Source: Bacillus sp. NTK034
Lineage (GTDB): Bacteria; Bacillota; Bacilli; Bacillales; Cytobacillaceae
Length of the DNA stretch: 64,000 nt
Direction: 5' to 3'
NCBI RefSeq assembly: GCF_017303275.1
Contig: NZ_JAFKOJ010000001.1
Location: 1,116,001 to 1,180,000, forward strand
The notes beneath the pieces were generated by a model, which worked only from the letters and a program-made list of their open reading frames with translations, did not search any database and was not told the origin of the DNA. Position 1 is the first letter of the stretch, and each line of letters opens with the position of its first letter. Position numbers and translations under genes: made by a program. Positions 43,984 through 53,980 of this stretch are shown piece by piece.

Positions 43984-45426
43984 GTGAAAAAGGTTCGGGG
44001 AAAGTTAAATAGAAAAGCAGTATGGATACCCATTTTGAGCCTTGTGCTGGTATTGACAGCAACCATCATCTATCAATCCAATAAACCATTGCCAAAAGGC
44101 CTTTCTTTCGAAGGGGAAGTTCACACTGTAGAAGATATTAAGTTCTTATACGATTTAACTTTTGAAAAAGATAACGGCAGAAGAGAAAGTGATCAGCAGA
44201 TTTTTAACCGGATATTAGAAGCAATTGGTGAGGCAGAGGATTTTATCGTGATGGATATGTTTTTATTCAATGGTTTTAATGATGGTGATAAAGAATATCC
44301 GGATATTAGCGGTAAAATAACTGAAGAGCTCATCGAACAAAAGCAAAGCCACCCCAATATGGATATTACGGTGATCACAGATCGGATTAACAGTACATAT
44401 GGATCGCATGATGTACCAGAATTCAAGAAACTGAAAAAGAATGGTATAAATGTAGTTTATACCTCATTAGTTCCATTAAGAGATTCTAATCCTATCTATT
44501 CGGCATTTTGGCGTGTTTTTTTACAATGGTTTGGCCAGGGTGGCGAAGGCTGGCTTCCCAATCCGCTTGCAGAAAATGCTCCTGAAGTGACATTTCGGTC
44601 CTATCTCGATCTCATGAATATTAAAGCAAATCACCGGAAAGTTTTTGTAACGGAGAAAACAGGAATTGTCACATCTGGAAATCCCCATAATGCCAGCGGT
44701 TTTCATTCAAATATCGCGTTTGAAGTAAAAGGGTCAATTTTAGCTGACCTCGTGAAAACCGAGCAGGCGGTGGTCGATTATTCAGCATCAGGCAAACTGA
44801 CAAATGCTAAGCCTGCAGACAGCAATAAAACAGGCACGGTTAAAGCCCAGGTGCTGACTGAAGGCAAGATTTATAAACACATTATTAAAGAAATCAATAA
44901 AGTCAGGAAAGGTGAAACCATCTGGCTTGGCATGTTTTATCTTGCTGACAGAAAAGTGGTTGATGCACTAAAAGAAGCAGCCGACAGGGGAGTAAAAGTA
45001 AAAATGATCCTGGATCCAAATCAGAACGCTTTCGGCTCTGAAAAAATTGGGCTGCCAAATATACCTGTGGCAGCTGAATTAGACAAATTAGGCCATGAAA
45101 ACATAAAAATCAGATGGTACAATACGGGCTTTGAACAGTACCATGCGAAAATCATGTATGTAACCGGGAAAGAAAATAATATGATCATAGCTGGTTCAGC
45201 AAATTTCACAAAGAGAAATCTGGATGATTTAAACCTGGAGACAAATTTAAAAATTAGCGCTCCTGACCAATCGAAGGTTATGAAGGATGTCGACAGCTAC
45301 TTTAATAAGCTTTGGAATAATAACGGTGCAATCTATACGAATAACTATCCATCCAATGAAAAAATGCCAGTGGTAAAATATTTTACTTACAGACTGCAGA
45401 AGCTTACTCACTTTACAACATACTGA
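43984..45426 (+). CDS. Phospholipase D-family protein, membrane-anchored
   Basis: A 480-residue protein with one N-terminal membrane helix (residues 12-31) and two PLD domains. HxK-type motifs are NHRKVFVTEKTGIVTSGN near residue 216 and YHAKIMYVTG...GSANFT near 385; the usual Asp of the first motif is not obvious. It resembles cardiolipin-synthase-like proteins (YwiE/ClsB group), but with one helix and long insertions it could be a phosphodiesterase acting on phospholipid or nucleic acid outside the membrane. Start at GTG. Monocistronic. Confidence 0.8.
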   Translation: MKKVRGKLNRKAVWIPILSLVLVLTATIIYQSNKPLPKGLSFEGEVHTVEDIKFLYDLTFEKDNGRRESDQQIFNRILEAIGEAEDFIVMDMFLFNGFNDGDKEYPDISGKITEELIEQKQSHPNMDITVITDRINSTYGSHDVPEFKKLKKNGINVVYTSLVPLRDSNPIYSAFWRVFLQWFGQGGEGWLPNPLAENAPEVTFRSYLDLMNIKANHRKVFVTEKTGIVTSGNPHNASGFHSNIAFEVKGSILADLVKTEQAVVDYSASGKLTNAKPADSNKTGTVKAQVLTEGKIYKHIIKEINKVRKGETIWLGMFYLADRKVVDALKEAADRGVKVKMILDPNQNAFGSEKIGLPNIPVAAELDKLGHENIKIRWYNTGFEQYHAKIMYVTGKENNMIIAGSANFTKRNLDDLNLETNLKISAPDQSKVMKDVDSYFNKLWNNNGAIYTNNYPSNEKMPVVKYFTYRLQKLTHFTTY

Positions 45427-45444
45427 TAAAAACTTGAAACCTTT

Positions 45445-45469
45445 CCTATATTAATTCCGTTAATATAGG
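45445..45469. repeat. Perfect 10-bp inverted repeat
   Basis: CCTATATTAA (45445-45454) and TTAATATAGG (45460-45469) with a five-base loop. There is no T run, so a regulatory site or weak terminator for the PLD gene are both possible. Confidence 0.5.
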
Positions 45470-45554
45470 AGGGGTGAAAATAAGTTAAAGACATTCTAAA
45501 TTTTCTTCCCATTATCTGATTATTTCGATACGATGGTTGAAGGGAGGAAATGGA

Positions 45555-47276
45555 ATGTATAAAATTGAAACAAATCCACAAAAGTCTCCCGCTAAAAAGC
45601 TTATTTTAGCGGGGCTTTTGCTTGCTCTTATACTGATAACGTCAAGCATATTCGCGTTTTTATATCCTTTTGCCTCTAAGGAAAAGGTATCCTACTTTAA
45701 AGAAGATCATCCAATTTTGTTTAATGGCAAACAGACGGGCAATGCTTATATAGAAGGTGAATCGATCTACCTGCCTTTAACGTTTTTGCAGGAATTTGTC
45801 GATGAAGACATTATATTTGATGAACATTCAAAATCCATCATAATCGCCACAAAAAATAATGTTGTACAGATGCCACTTGAATCTTTGAGGTATTATGTGA
45901 ATGAGAAACCTATGAAACTGGATTTTACAGCAGCTAAACAGCTGGGAAAAGACAGATATTTGTCGATCGAGCCGCTATTGGCTTTCTATCCAATTACTTA
46001 TTCAATTCTATCTGATACAGGTGCAATATGGGTTCAAAAGAATGGGGAGTCAATGGTTTCCGGTAAGGTGAAGGAAAAAGGTATTCATGAAGAACTGCTT
46101 CGGCTGCGGACGAAAGACAGCCTGAAATCCCCTTATACGGCTTCAGTTTCTCCAAACGAGAATGTTTTAATTGAACAAGAAAAGGGAGACTACTATTTTA
46201 TTAGAAAAGAAGACGGTACAGCTGGATATTTGAAGAAACAATACATCAAAAATGGTGAGAGCAAACAGATTGCTATTTCCCTTGAAGAATCAGTTAAAGC
46301 AGCGCCAGAAATGGAAGGACCTATACAGCTGACCTGGGAAGCTGTATATTCAAAAAATCCCAATACATCTAAAATTCCGAAGATGCCTGGCGTTAATGTC
46401 ATTTCGCCAACATGGTTTGAGCTTGCGGATGGAAAAGGTTCCATCAAAAACCTGGGATCGAAGGATTATTCATTATGGGCAAGAAAACAGGGATACCAAA
46501 TATGGGGCTTATTTTCAAATGCATTTGACCCTGTTTTAACACATGAAGCATTTGGTTCTTTTGAAACAAGGCAGAATATGATTCGGCAGCTTCTGCATTT
46601 CAGTCAATTGTATGAATTAAATGGGGTCAATCTTGACATTGAAAATGTTAACCCGGAGGATGGTCCATTAATAACGCAGTTTGTGAGGGAAGCCGCTCCG
46701 TACTTTCATGAAGCAGGTTTAGTCGTATCAATGGATATCACATTCATTTCATCCAGCGGTAATTGGTCAGCTTTTTATGAAAGAGATAAACTTGCCGTGA
46801 TAGCAGATTATTTGGTTGTCATGGCTTATGATGAGCATTGGGGAAGCTCGCAGGTGGCAGGAAGCGTTGCGAGCCTGCCGTGGGTGGAAGAAAACCTGAA
46901 ACATCTGCTGGAGTTTGTGCCCAATGAAAAATTAATATTGGGAGTGCCATTATATACTAGATTATGGGAACAAAAATCAAACGGGGATGTTTCTTCTAAA
47001 GCGCTTTCTATGAGCAAAGTGAAAGAATGGCTCAGTCAAAATAAAGTTACACCAGCATATGATCCGGAAAGCGGGCAAAATTATGCTGAGCATTTTTCAG
47101 AAAAAGATAAAATCACATACAAAGTGTGGCTTGAAGATGAAATATCATTAACAAAACGGGCTGAATTGGCAAAGAAATATAATTTGGCCGGTGTGGCAAG
47201 CTGGAGCAGGTACTTTGCAGATGAAACAGCTTGGGCAGCATTATCATTAAATAAGAAGGAAGTTACTAAGAAATGA
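45555..47276 (+). CDS. Glycoside hydrolase family 18 protein with stalk domain
   Basis: A 573-residue surface protein. Residues 13-35 form a membrane anchor; about 45-150 resemble the copper-amine-oxidase N-like stalk domain (FNGKQTGNAYIEGESIYLPLTFLQE); about 205-235 look like an SH3-type segment (DYYFIRKEDGTAGYL); and 265-560 form a GH18 barrel with the catalytic DxE in LNGVNLDIENVNPEDG near residue 360. Start chosen at 45555, which has GGGAGG; the upstream TTG has none. GH18 proteins of this make-up cleave N-acetylglucosamine polymers and in Bacillus are often spore-cortex or cell-wall hydrolases. Confidence 0.83.
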   Translation: MYKIETNPQKSPAKKLILAGLLLALILITSSIFAFLYPFASKEKVSYFKEDHPILFNGKQTGNAYIEGESIYLPLTFLQEFVDEDIIFDEHSKSIIIATKNNVVQMPLESLRYYVNEKPMKLDFTAAKQLGKDRYLSIEPLLAFYPITYSILSDTGAIWVQKNGESMVSGKVKEKGIHEELLRLRTKDSLKSPYTASVSPNENVLIEQEKGDYYFIRKEDGTAGYLKKQYIKNGESKQIAISLEESVKAAPEMEGPIQLTWEAVYSKNPNTSKIPKMPGVNVISPTWFELADGKGSIKNLGSKDYSLWARKQGYQIWGLFSNAFDPVLTHEAFGSFETRQNMIRQLLHFSQLYELNGVNLDIENVNPEDGPLITQFVREAAPYFHEAGLVVSMDITFISSSGNWSAFYERDKLAVIADYLVVMAYDEHWGSSQVAGSVASLPWVEENLKHLLEFVPNEKLILGVPLYTRLWEQKSNGDVSSKALSMSKVKEWLSQNKVTPAYDPESGQNYAEHFSEKDKITYKVWLEDEISLTKRAELAKKYNLAGVASWSRYFADETAWAALSLNKKEVTKK

Positions 47277-47306
47277 AATAAGGCCGGAGAAAATCCCGGC
47301 CTTATT
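47275..47306. terminator. Bidirectional terminator between GH18 gene and ade
   Basis: AATAAGGCCGG near 47278 pairs with CCGGCCTTATT ending near 47305, with T residues on both outward sides. It overlaps both stop codons. Confidence 0.88.
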
Positions 47307-49044
47307 TTTCTGCTTCTACGTTAATGTGACAAAAAGATCTGACTGAAAATAATCCTCTATCAGTTAACTTTAGTTCAGGTATTACTGGAAGCGCTAAAAA
47401 TGAAAGCGTCAAAAACGGGTTGAATTCCATGCTGCATCCGACTGTTCTTAGCGCATGATTCAATTCAGACAAACGTCCGAAAATAAATGAAGAATCCTGA
47501 TCACTCATGAGCCCCGCAATAGGCAGGGGCAGTTCCGCAAGGATTTCTCCATCCTGGACAACAGCCAGGCCGCCTTTCATCGATGCAGTATGCTTAATGG
47601 CCGCCAGTAAATCTACATCAGAGGTGCCAGCTGCCACAATATTATGGGAATCGTGGGCAACCGTTGAGGCAATGCCACCTCTTGTAATCCCCAGTCCCTT
47701 AATTATGCCAAGCCCGATGCTTCCGGTGAGATGATGCCGCTCCACCACAGCCAATTTTAAATAATCTTTTTCAGGATTAGGCTGGAAATAGCCATTAAGT
47801 GAATCTGCCTTTTCCAACAGGTGTCTGGTCACAATGCTGTTCGGTATAATGCCGATAATATTGGCATCACCAGTTCCAATGTTGATGTTTAAATCTTCAC
47901 CCTTTAAGCTGCCGATTTTGACGCTGTCCAAGATGGCAGGCGCAGGTTCGACGCTAGCCGGAGCTGGATCCTTAATGATCCCGTTTTCTGCAGCAAGTAT
48001 TCCGCTCTTTATTACTTTTTCAATCTTAACCTTCCTAAGATCACTAATAAAAACCAGGTCGGCTTCATAACCCGGAGCAATAGCCCCTTTATTTTTCAGA
48101 CCGAAGCATTCTGCTGCATTCAGTGTGGCGATTTGAACGGCGAGGACAGGATCCATCCCTTCCTTAATGGCCATTCTGACATTATAATCAATGCTGCCTT
48201 CTTTGATCAGGTCATCCAGATGCTTGTCATCCGTTACGAATAAACAGCGCCTTGCGTTATGTTCGCTGACAGATTTAAGAAGTGCTAATAAGTCCCTAGC
48301 CGCAGACCCTTCCCTCAGCATCACATACATCCCTTTTCGCATTCGGTTCAGCGCCTCTTCAGGGTTTATGCATTCATGGTCTGATTTAATGCCTGCTGCC
48401 ATGTATATATTAATTTCATCTGCATTAAGTCCTGCTGCATGCCCATCGATGTTTTTTCCTTTGCTATGTGCGTCTTCCAGTTTTTTTAGCATTTCTTCAT
48501 CATTGTTCATAACAGCAGGGTAATCCATTACTTCGCCAAGACCGAGTACTCTCGGGTGGCCGTAATATTGTTCAAGATCCTTATAACTGAGGGAAGCGCC
48601 GGCATTTTCAAATAGAGTTGCAGGCACACAGGATGGAAGCATAAAAAATACATCAAGCGGGATCGCATTTGAAGATTCCAGCATGAAATCAATGCCTTTT
48701 GTTCCACTGACATTGGCTATTTCATGAGGGTCTGCAATGACAGTCGTTACTCCATGCGGAAGGACAACATTGCTGAATTCTGCAGGGGTAACCATCGCTG
48801 ATTCAATATGGACATGCCCATCAATGAACCCGGGGGCTATATAGCTGCCCCCAGCATCAATCATTTCCTTCCCTTCATAGCTTCCTAAGCCTGCTATGAA
48901 TCCATCGGCAATGGCTATGTCTTCCTCGATGATTTCACGTGTAAAAACATTTATTATCTTCCCATTTTTAATAACCAGGTCGGCAGGAGTTCTTTTGGCT
49001 GCCACGTCAATTCTTTTTCGTAACGTTTCAATGGTAAGCTTCAT
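47302..49044 (-). CDS. ade: Adenine deaminase
   Basis: A 580-residue amidohydrolase that deaminates adenine to hypoxanthine and ammonia. The metal motif is GFIDGHVHIESAMVTP, with ADPHEIANVSG and TDDKHLDDL further on; length and order match B. subtilis AdeC. It is the last gene of the minus-strand purine cluster, 38 bases after the permease gene, and converts imported adenine into the substrate of the molybdenum hydroxylase encoded upstream. Confidence 0.95.
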   Translation of the reverse strand: MKLTIETLRKRIDVAAKRTPADLVIKNGKIINVFTREIIEEDIAIADGFIAGLGSYEGKEMIDAGGSYIAPGFIDGHVHIESAMVTPAEFSNVVLPHGVTTVIADPHEIANVSGTKGIDFMLESSNAIPLDVFFMLPSCVPATLFENAGASLSYKDLEQYYGHPRVLGLGEVMDYPAVMNNDEEMLKKLEDAHSKGKNIDGHAAGLNADEINIYMAAGIKSDHECINPEEALNRMRKGMYVMLREGSAARDLLALLKSVSEHNARRCLFVTDDKHLDDLIKEGSIDYNVRMAIKEGMDPVLAVQIATLNAAECFGLKNKGAIAPGYEADLVFISDLRKVKIEKVIKSGILAAENGIIKDPAPASVEPAPAILDSVKIGSLKGEDLNINIGTGDANIIGIIPNSIVTRHLLEKADSLNGYFQPNPEKDYLKLAVVERHHLTGSIGLGIIKGLGITRGGIASTVAHDSHNIVAAGTSDVDLLAAIKHTASMKGGLAVVQDGEILAELPLPIAGLMSDQDSSFIFGRLSELNHALRTVGCSMEFNPFLTLSFLALPVIPELKLTDRGLFSVRSFCHINVEAEK

Positions 49045-49082
49045 ATGGACTCCTCGCTTTTTAAATAATGACAGTCATCAGA

Positions 49083-50450
49083 TTAATGTCCGCCCATAAT
49101 GAAATTAATAATAAAGGCAGCACTGACAAAATACATGATCCAGTGGATTTGATGATGCTTGCCTGTAAGAAGCTTAAGCAGTGTATAAGAGATAAAGCCG
49201 AATGCCAGTCCCTGGGCGATACTGAAAGTTAATGGCATGAGAACGATTGTTAAAAAAACAGGAATGACATCAGTGAAGTCATCGAAGCTTATATGTTTAA
49301 TTTCACTGAGCATTAAGGCACCAACGAGTATAAGAATAGGTGCTGTGGCTACAGACGGTATGAAATAAATGAGAGGAGCAAAAATGAGTGACAGGAAAAA
49401 TAATACAGCTACAGTTAAAGCAGTTAAGCCAGTGCGTCCGCCTTCCGAGATCCCTGTGGCGTTTTCCACATAAGCGTTTAAGGCAGTGCTTCCGAAGGCT
49501 GCACTTGCCATCGTGCCGACTGCATCTGCCTGAAGGGCACGATCCAGATTTTCGATTTTCCCATTTTTATCAGTAAGGCCAGCTTTTCTTGATAATCCGA
49601 TGAGGGTAGCTAAATTGTCAAATAATTCTACAATAGTAAAGGAGAAAATGACTGAGATGATGCCATATTTTATTGCTCCCATAATATCCATAGCTAAAAA
49701 CGTCTCAGACATGCTTGGGAGACTGAGAGATACAATATCACTTACACCCTTTGGGTAGGCAATGAAGCCAACAATCATGGCCAGCGCACTTGTACCCAAT
49801 ATACTAATAAGCAGGGCGCCTTTTACTTTCTTTGCCATCAGGAGGGCGGCAATAATTAATCCGAATAGGGCAAGAAGCGGCCCCTGGCTTGTGATGCTTC
49901 CCAGGCCGACAAATGTAGCTTCATTTGCGACCACAAGTTCTGCATTTTTTAAGCCAATAAAAGCAATAAACAAACCAATTCCAACACCAATAGCTGACTT
50001 TAAGACATCCGGGACACCATCTACGATTTTTTGGCGGACTCCCGTAACGGTCAAAATTAAAAACACAATACCCGATATAAATACAGCTCCAAGGGCTGTT
50101 TGCCAGGATAGACCTTGGCCAAGGACGACTGTGTAGGCAAAAAAGGCATTCAGCCCCATCCCCGGAGCAACCGCTACAGGGAAATTTGCCCACAGTGCCA
50201 TTAGAAGAGTACAGAAGACACTTGCGTAAATAGTTGCAGCAAGTGCGGCTTCTTTTGGTATTCCTGCGTCAGCTAAGATAATCGGGTTGACAAAGATGAT
50301 ATAACTCATTGTCATAAACGAAGTAACACCTGCAAGAATTTCTGTCTTTACATTGGTTTTTCGTGCGGATAGCTTAAAGAGCCGTTCTAAAAGGTTCCCA
50401 TCAGAGGCAGACGGGAGGCCCGACCCAAGATCCTTTCCGATCATCGACAT
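49083..50450 (-). CDS. NCS2 purine permease (AzgA/PbuG type)
   Basis: A 455-residue transporter with about 12-14 membrane helices. It belongs to the AzgA branch of NCS2 (EILAGVTSFMTMSYIIFVNP, AVAPGMGLNAFFAYTVV, DNLATLIGLSRKAG), whose members PbuG and PbuO import hypoxanthine, guanine or adenine with protons. Its neighbour adenine deaminase suggests adenine and hypoxanthine. It has GGAG nine bases before the ATG. Confidence 0.88.
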   Translation of the reverse strand: MSMIGKDLGSGLPSASDGNLLERLFKLSARKTNVKTEILAGVTSFMTMSYIIFVNPIILADAGIPKEAALAATIYASVFCTLLMALWANFPVAVAPGMGLNAFFAYTVVLGQGLSWQTALGAVFISGIVFLILTVTGVRQKIVDGVPDVLKSAIGVGIGLFIAFIGLKNAELVVANEATFVGLGSITSQGPLLALFGLIIAALLMAKKVKGALLISILGTSALAMIVGFIAYPKGVSDIVSLSLPSMSETFLAMDIMGAIKYGIISVIFSFTIVELFDNLATLIGLSRKAGLTDKNGKIENLDRALQADAVGTMASAAFGSTALNAYVENATGISEGGRTGLTALTVAVLFFLSLIFAPLIYFIPSVATAPILILVGALMLSEIKHISFDDFTDVIPVFLTIVLMPLTFSIAQGLAFGFISYTLLKLLTGKHHQIHWIMYFVSAAFIINFIMGGH

Positions 50451-50541
50451 GAAAAGTCACTCCTTCTTCATGGTAAATGTCCATCCTGCAAAACAAACTG
50501 ACTTGAACCATGGAATAGGCGGGAGTTATACATTATTTTGG

Positions 50542-50856
50542 TTAAATAGGTTCAATAAAGACATCCATAATTCCACCGCAGATTCCGCCATCTTCAAAAA
50601 ATAGCCCTTTTGTTAAATCAACGCGCTTTTGACCTGGAGCATTCGATTGGATGACTTCGAAAGCCATCTCAATCACTTCGGCTTCACCGCAGCCCCCGCC
50701 AATTGTACCTTCGATTCTTCCGCAGGGAAACACAATCATTCGGCTTCCCGTTTTCCTCGGAGTGGACCCTTTGGTGCGAATAATGGTGGCGAGCGCTGCT
50801 TTCTCACCTCCTTTCCTGACTTCCATGGCACGCTTTATGAGCTGCATTTGGTCCAT
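50542..50856 (-). CDS. XdhC/CoxI N-terminal domain protein
   Basis: A 104-residue protein consisting only of the N-terminal XdhC/CoxI domain (GEKAALATIIRTKGSTPRKTGSRM, GRIEGTIGGGCGEAEV). XdhC-type chaperones bind molybdenum cofactor, help sulfurate it and insert it into xanthine dehydrogenase. The matching Rossmann part is encoded in the preceding gene, with which it overlaps by 22 bases, so a normally single chaperone function appears split and arranged in reverse order. Confidence 0.82.
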   Translation of the reverse strand: MDQMQLIKRAMEVRKGGEKAALATIIRTKGSTPRKTGSRMIVFPCGRIEGTIGGGCGEAEVIEMAFEVIQSNAPGQKRVDLTKGLFFEDGGICGGIMDVFIEPI

Positions 50857-51671
50857 TCGCCAGCCCCCTCATGGAAACCCATCTTTGCATACTTCTTAAT
50901 TTGTGTACTTAAAGAGTTTCCAGATTTTTGATTTTTTACTTTCAGAATTTCTGCCATGATACTGACTGCAATCTCTGCAGGTGTTTCTGCTCCGATATCA
51001 AGTCCCACAGGGGTGTATAGATTGGCAAAGGTTTCATCCGGAAAATCCTGCTGGAGTTCTTGAAAAACACCAGAGATACGTCTTCTGCTGCCAATCATTC
51101 CTATATAGCCTGCCTGACTGTTCCTTTTTAAAAGTTCATTCAAACTGAGAACGTCATATTTATGCCCCCTGGTAAGAAGGAGAATATAGGTTTTTTCCGA
51201 TATTTCAACATGCCTGAAATAATGCAGGTAGGATTGGCAAACCACTTCTTGTGCAAATGGAAATCGTTCTCTGTTTGCGTACTCTTCCCGATCGTCTATT
51301 ACTGTGACGAAAAATCCCAGCATCCGTCCCATTTCTGCCACGGGTTCACACACATGGCCCGCCCCGGCTAAAATCAAGTGGAGCGGAGCAGGGAAGTATT
51401 CTGCAAAACATTCAATTATCCTGTCCTTCCACACAAATTTCACAGTGCCGGACCGTTTTTTGCTCACTATTTTACTGCATTGTGTTATTAAAAGATCTTT
51501 CACATCCTGTGGCAGCAGCAGTGAGTCTTCAGTGCAAAAGCTCCCATCTGGCCATAATAAAGCTTTGGCTCCGAGGACCTTTTTATCAGGATAATCTGTT
51601 ATGGTAAGCAGAAATGTGTCTTTCCGGTTATTGGCTGACTCATTTAATTTGGCAAATAAATGGGGGCTCAT
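50835..51671 (-). CDS. pucA: XdhC-like molybdenum hydroxylase maturation factor (PucA-type)
   Basis: A 278-residue protein whose C-terminal two thirds form a Rossmann domain (LHLILAGAGHVCEPVAEMGRMLGFFVTVIDDREEYAN, LLTRGHKYDVLSL, GMIGSRRRI), as in PucA/XdhC. The N-terminal part lacks the GGGCGE block, which is on the separate protein encoded next. The start is the ATG at 51671, behind AAGGTG. It is needed in B. subtilis to load the molybdenum cofactor into PucCDE. Confidence 0.83.
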   Translation of the reverse strand: MSPHLFAKLNESANNRKDTFLLTITDYPDKKVLGAKALLWPDGSFCTEDSLLLPQDVKDLLITQCSKIVSKKRSGTVKFVWKDRIIECFAEYFPAPLHLILAGAGHVCEPVAEMGRMLGFFVTVIDDREEYANRERFPFAQEVVCQSYLHYFRHVEISEKTYILLLTRGHKYDVLSLNELLKRNSQAGYIGMIGSRRRISGVFQELQQDFPDETFANLYTPVGLDIGAETPAEIAVSIMAEILKVKNQKSGNSLSTQIKKYAKMGFHEGAGEWTKCSS

Positions 51672-51679
51672 CAATTGGA

Positions 51680-53980
51680 TCACCTTGCAGATTGGATTTT
51701 TTGTTTTTTGAGATCTTTCAGTGCATTAAAAACTCTTTCGGGAGTAGCGGGCAGATGGCAGATTCTAGCTCCTGTTGCATCATATATGGCCGACATGATA
51801 GCTGCAATAATCGGAATCATCACAACTTCGCCAATTCCCTTTGCCCCAAAAGGACCAGATTGTTCGGGCTCTTCAACAGGGAAGGTCTCAATCAATGGCG
51901 TCTCGCGAATAGTGGGGATGATATAATCAGTAAAGTTTCGTGTCTTATGGTAACCATTTTCTATCAGCACATCTTCAAAAAGGGTATAGCCGATGCCCAT
52001 TACTGCTCCGCCTTCAGCCTGGCCCTCTAACCCCTGGGGATTAATGACTTTTCCTGCATCAGGGATGGAAACAACCCGCAAAACATCCGTCTCGCCTGTT
52101 AAAGTATCTACTTCAACCATCACGACATGGGTCAAATATCCGTATAAATGATGGGGAGCACCCCCAGAACCTTTGATTTCTTCCTTTTCTTTTGGCAGGT
52201 AGAAGTGTCCTTCTACTCTGGCAGACTGATGATGGTCAAAAAGGTACTTATAGATAGACTTATAGGGTATGATTTGTCCATCGGCTGAAATATGGTTTGG
52301 TCTTAAGTCAATTCTTGATGCTTGCAGATTCAGCATTTCTGCAGCTGTTTGAATAAGAAGTTCAGTCATCTTGGGCGCTGCTGCCGCAACAGCTCTTCCG
52401 CCGGTATAGGTGGAGCGGGAGGCAGTTACAGTACCGCCATCAAGTGTTTTCAGAGTATCTCCTTGAACGATCATGATATTGCTGATATCACAGTTCAGCA
52501 TCTCAGCCGCTATCTGGGCGTACACAGTGCTATTGCCTCCGCCGATTTCCTCGCATCCGACACCTACAAGAAATTTTCCGTCGGGCAGAAGTTCGATAGA
52601 GGCGGCTCCATAATCAGGCAGTCCAATTCCCATTCCAATGCCATGAAAGGAAGTTGCGAGGGACACACCCCGTTTTTTCCATGGCTCACTCACTTCGGAT
52701 TTATACTTTTCACGGTTCTTCCACAGATCGCAATTTTCTGCGGTTTCAAGTGTTTTATAGGTGCCTACACTGGATTTGACAATGTGGCCGACACTTGAAA
52801 CGTCGCCTTGATGATAGACATTTTTTTTGCGCAGTTCAATTGGATTCATTCCCAGTTTTTCTGCAATCATATCCATATGGGTTTCAATTCCCATACATAC
52901 CTGGTTGACGCCAAAGCCTCTGAAGGCACCGGCAATGCCATTATTGGTATAAACACAGAAGCCTTCAAGATCCACATTTGGAATTTTATAAGGACCGCAG
53001 GAATGTTCGATTGCCAGAGCGATGACTGCCCCTCCGAGTGAAGCATAGGCACCGGTATCTCCAATAGCAGTTACCTGATTAGCGAGCAATGTGCCGTCTT
53101 TTTTGGCAGCTGTTTTCATTTTGACTTTAAAAGGATGCCTTTTTATGCCCGCAATAACAGATTCTTCTCGGCTTAAATGAATTTTTACCGGCCGCCCGTT
53201 TGTATGCATGGCAAGGAGGGCCAGATAAATTTGAACCGTAATCTCATCCTTCCCGCCGAATGCTCCGCCAATAGGACTTGAAATGACTCTTATTCTTTCA
53301 GGATTATAGGCAAGGGACCTTGCAATCTGCATTCGATCGCGGTACGCGTATTGGCCAGGGCAGCGAATTGTGATGAACCCTTCTTCATCCATAACTCCCC
53401 AGCCGCCTTCTGTTTCAATAAATGCATGCATTTGGCGGGGGGAAAAGAAGGTATTCTCCACAACGATGTCAGCTTCTTCGAAGGCTTTTTCAATGTTTCC
53501 GTTTTTTATTTTCACATGGCTGTGCAAATTGCCATCAGGATGAAGCTTTGGAGCAGAATCTGTTAAGGCATATTCTGCATCAGCAACAACTTCGAAAGGC
53601 TCATAATCCACTTTGATTAAAGTCAGTGCCTGTTCGGCAATTTCAGTGGTTTCAGCTGCAACCAAGGCTACAGCATCTCCAGTGCACCGTACGACATCTG
53701 AGCACAGAACAGGCTGATCGGGAACAACAATCCCAAATCCATTAAAGCCGGGTATATCTTTATGGGTGAGTACACAAATAACACCAGGGAGGCTTTTAGC
53801 TGCTTGAGTGTCAATGGATTTAATTTTGGCATGCGGATATACAGACCGCAGCACTTTGCCCCAAACCATATCGTCAAATTGGTAATCGGTCATATATTTT
53901 AATTCTCCGGTTACTTTTTCCGGACCATCAATTCTTTTTACTCTCTTTCCAACCCATTTGGTGCTCACTGGTTTTCCCAC
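51680..53980 (-). CDS. pucD: Xanthine dehydrogenase, molybdenum-binding subunit
   Basis: A 766-residue large subunit that binds molybdopterin and hydroxylates purines. Key blocks are GKVLRSVYPHAKIKSIDT, SSPIGGAFGGKDE, GIAGAFRGFGVNQ, IGMGIGLPDYGAAS, GGGNSTVYAQIAAE and GPFGAKGIGEVVM, the last holding the catalytic Glu. It lies between the FAD subunit gene (15-base overlap) and the chaperone gene. Whether hypoxanthine is taken only to xanthine or on to urate cannot be seen. Confidence 0.92.
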   Translation of the reverse strand: MGKPVSTKWVGKRVKRIDGPEKVTGELKYMTDYQFDDMVWGKVLRSVYPHAKIKSIDTQAAKSLPGVICVLTHKDIPGFNGFGIVVPDQPVLCSDVVRCTGDAVALVAAETTEIAEQALTLIKVDYEPFEVVADAEYALTDSAPKLHPDGNLHSHVKIKNGNIEKAFEEADIVVENTFFSPRQMHAFIETEGGWGVMDEEGFITIRCPGQYAYRDRMQIARSLAYNPERIRVISSPIGGAFGGKDEITVQIYLALLAMHTNGRPVKIHLSREESVIAGIKRHPFKVKMKTAAKKDGTLLANQVTAIGDTGAYASLGGAVIALAIEHSCGPYKIPNVDLEGFCVYTNNGIAGAFRGFGVNQVCMGIETHMDMIAEKLGMNPIELRKKNVYHQGDVSSVGHIVKSSVGTYKTLETAENCDLWKNREKYKSEVSEPWKKRGVSLATSFHGIGMGIGLPDYGAASIELLPDGKFLVGVGCEEIGGGNSTVYAQIAAEMLNCDISNIMIVQGDTLKTLDGGTVTASRSTYTGGRAVAAAAPKMTELLIQTAAEMLNLQASRIDLRPNHISADGQIIPYKSIYKYLFDHHQSARVEGHFYLPKEKEEIKGSGGAPHHLYGYLTHVVMVEVDTLTGETDVLRVVSIPDAGKVINPQGLEGQAEGGAVMGIGYTLFEDVLIENGYHKTRNFTDYIIPTIRETPLIETFPVEEPEQSGPFGAKGIGEVVMIPIIAAIMSAIYDATGARICHLPATPERVFNALKDLKKQKIQSAR

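Noticed and set aside
50451..50541. Second purine riboswitch before the NCS2 permease gene
   Set aside because: No GTTTCTAC strand or matching stems are present; the gap is too short.
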